Assembly (NCBI RefSeq): GCF_023509035.1
Contig: NZ_CP075583.1
Location: forward strand, 5,890,001 to 5,954,000
DNA length: 64,000 nucleotides
Reading direction: 5' to 3'
Source: Janthinobacterium lividum
GTDB lineage: Bacteria; Pseudomonadota; Gammaproteobacteria; Burkholderiales; Burkholderiaceae_D
This document shows positions 63,788 through 64,000 of this stretch, piece after piece; the first letter of the stretch is position 1, and each line of letters opens with the position of its first letter. The notes below the pieces were generated by a model. The model was given only the letters and a program-made list of their open reading frames with translations, was not told the origin of the DNA and made no database searches. A program made the position numbers and the translations under genes.

Positions 63788-64000
63788 TCATCGGGTGCGG
63801 GCGGGCGGCAACGGCTTGTATTTGGCGCAATACACTTTCGCCTTGCTGCGGAAGTAGACGATTTTACTGCCAGGCACGGAACCGCGGACAGGAAAGGCGG
63901 AATTGTCGAGTTTATTGAACCGCAGGCCAGAGGCGCTGCGGATGGCCGGTTCCAGTTTTTCCGGCGTCGAATCGGCCACCACGCCCATGAAGACGAGGGG
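63788..64000 (-). CDS. Hypothetical protein, C-terminal fragment (N-terminus outside window)
   Basis: The frame is open to the right edge, so the start is probably beyond it. The 71 residues seen include VVADSTPEKLEPAIRSASGLRF and the basic tail VYFRSKAKVYCAKYKPLPP. No family is recognised. It lies upstream of and on the same strand as the GspA-like gene. Confidence 0.5.
   Translation of the reverse strand, partial: PLVFMGVVADSTPEKLEPAIRSASGLRFNKLDNSAFPVRGSVPGSKIVYFRSKAKVYCAKYKPLPPARTR

Noticed and set aside
1..64000. CRISPR arrays, insertion sequences, prophage, tRNA or rRNA genes
   Set aside because: I saw no regularly spaced repeats, transposase or integrase motifs, terminal inverted repeats, or cloverleaf-like sequences that I could support by eye.

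Overview
The window is GC-rich (third codon positions mostly G or C) and looks like the chromosome of a free-living betaproteobacterium of the Oxalobacteraceae (Janthinobacterium/Massilia/Duganella type). I infer this from gene content and protein style and ran no database search. I see no rRNA, tRNA, CRISPR array, insertion sequence, prophage or replication origin. Genes are dense on both strands.

Layout. 1-8.1 kb is a signalling block: an EI24-type membrane protein, a sensor diguanylate cyclase, a histidine kinase, a two-domain KaiC-like ATPase with a small partner, and a hybrid histidine kinase. 8.3-12.4 kb holds two uncharacterised genes, an SMP-30-like lipoprotein, an SDR reductase and a divergent LysR regulator. 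24.7-12.45 kb (minus strand) is a 13-gene sugar operon. It has an aldose dehydrogenase, lactonase, mutarotase, split UxaA-type dehydratase, SDR, diketo-acid hydrolase and ABC importer, plus two polyol/uronate-type dehydrogenases and a GntR regulator, and it fits L-fucose and/or L-galactose catabolism. 25-41 kb is mixed: MerR-TipAS, DadA with HxlR, an MFS pump, a Dnr-like Crp/Fnr regulator beside a NarX/NarL-like pair, NAD salvage (pncB plus nicotinamidase), azoR with LysR, and the cbpA/cbpM chaperone pair.

41.4-45.1 kb carries four consecutive secreted beta/gamma-crystallin genes. Each is preceded by the same TTTGTTACA box, and in three of the four a -10-like hexamer follows it by 20-21 nt. 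45-56.7 kb has a MATE pump, a dipeptidyl peptidase IV, CsbD, a methyltransferase, an M13 peptidase, fliT behind a sigma-28-like promoter, a FimV-like protein, fumC, an S4 RNA-binding protein and a DUF883-like protein. 56.7-58.7 kb is a bufferin-type RiPP locus: a DUF2282 precursor and a single protein fusing the MNIO (DUF692) enzyme to its DUF2063 partner. The right end has a YjfB-like motility protein, mobB, a phospholipase C-like enzyme and a GspB/GspA (ExeA-like) pair.

Caution: at least seven otherwise intact genes are broken by one single-base indel each, often in a homopolymer, and an eighth (the phospholipase C tail) is suspected. This looks more like uncorrected indel errors in the assembly than real gene decay. 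I give gene spans as the intact gene would run and mark each break.
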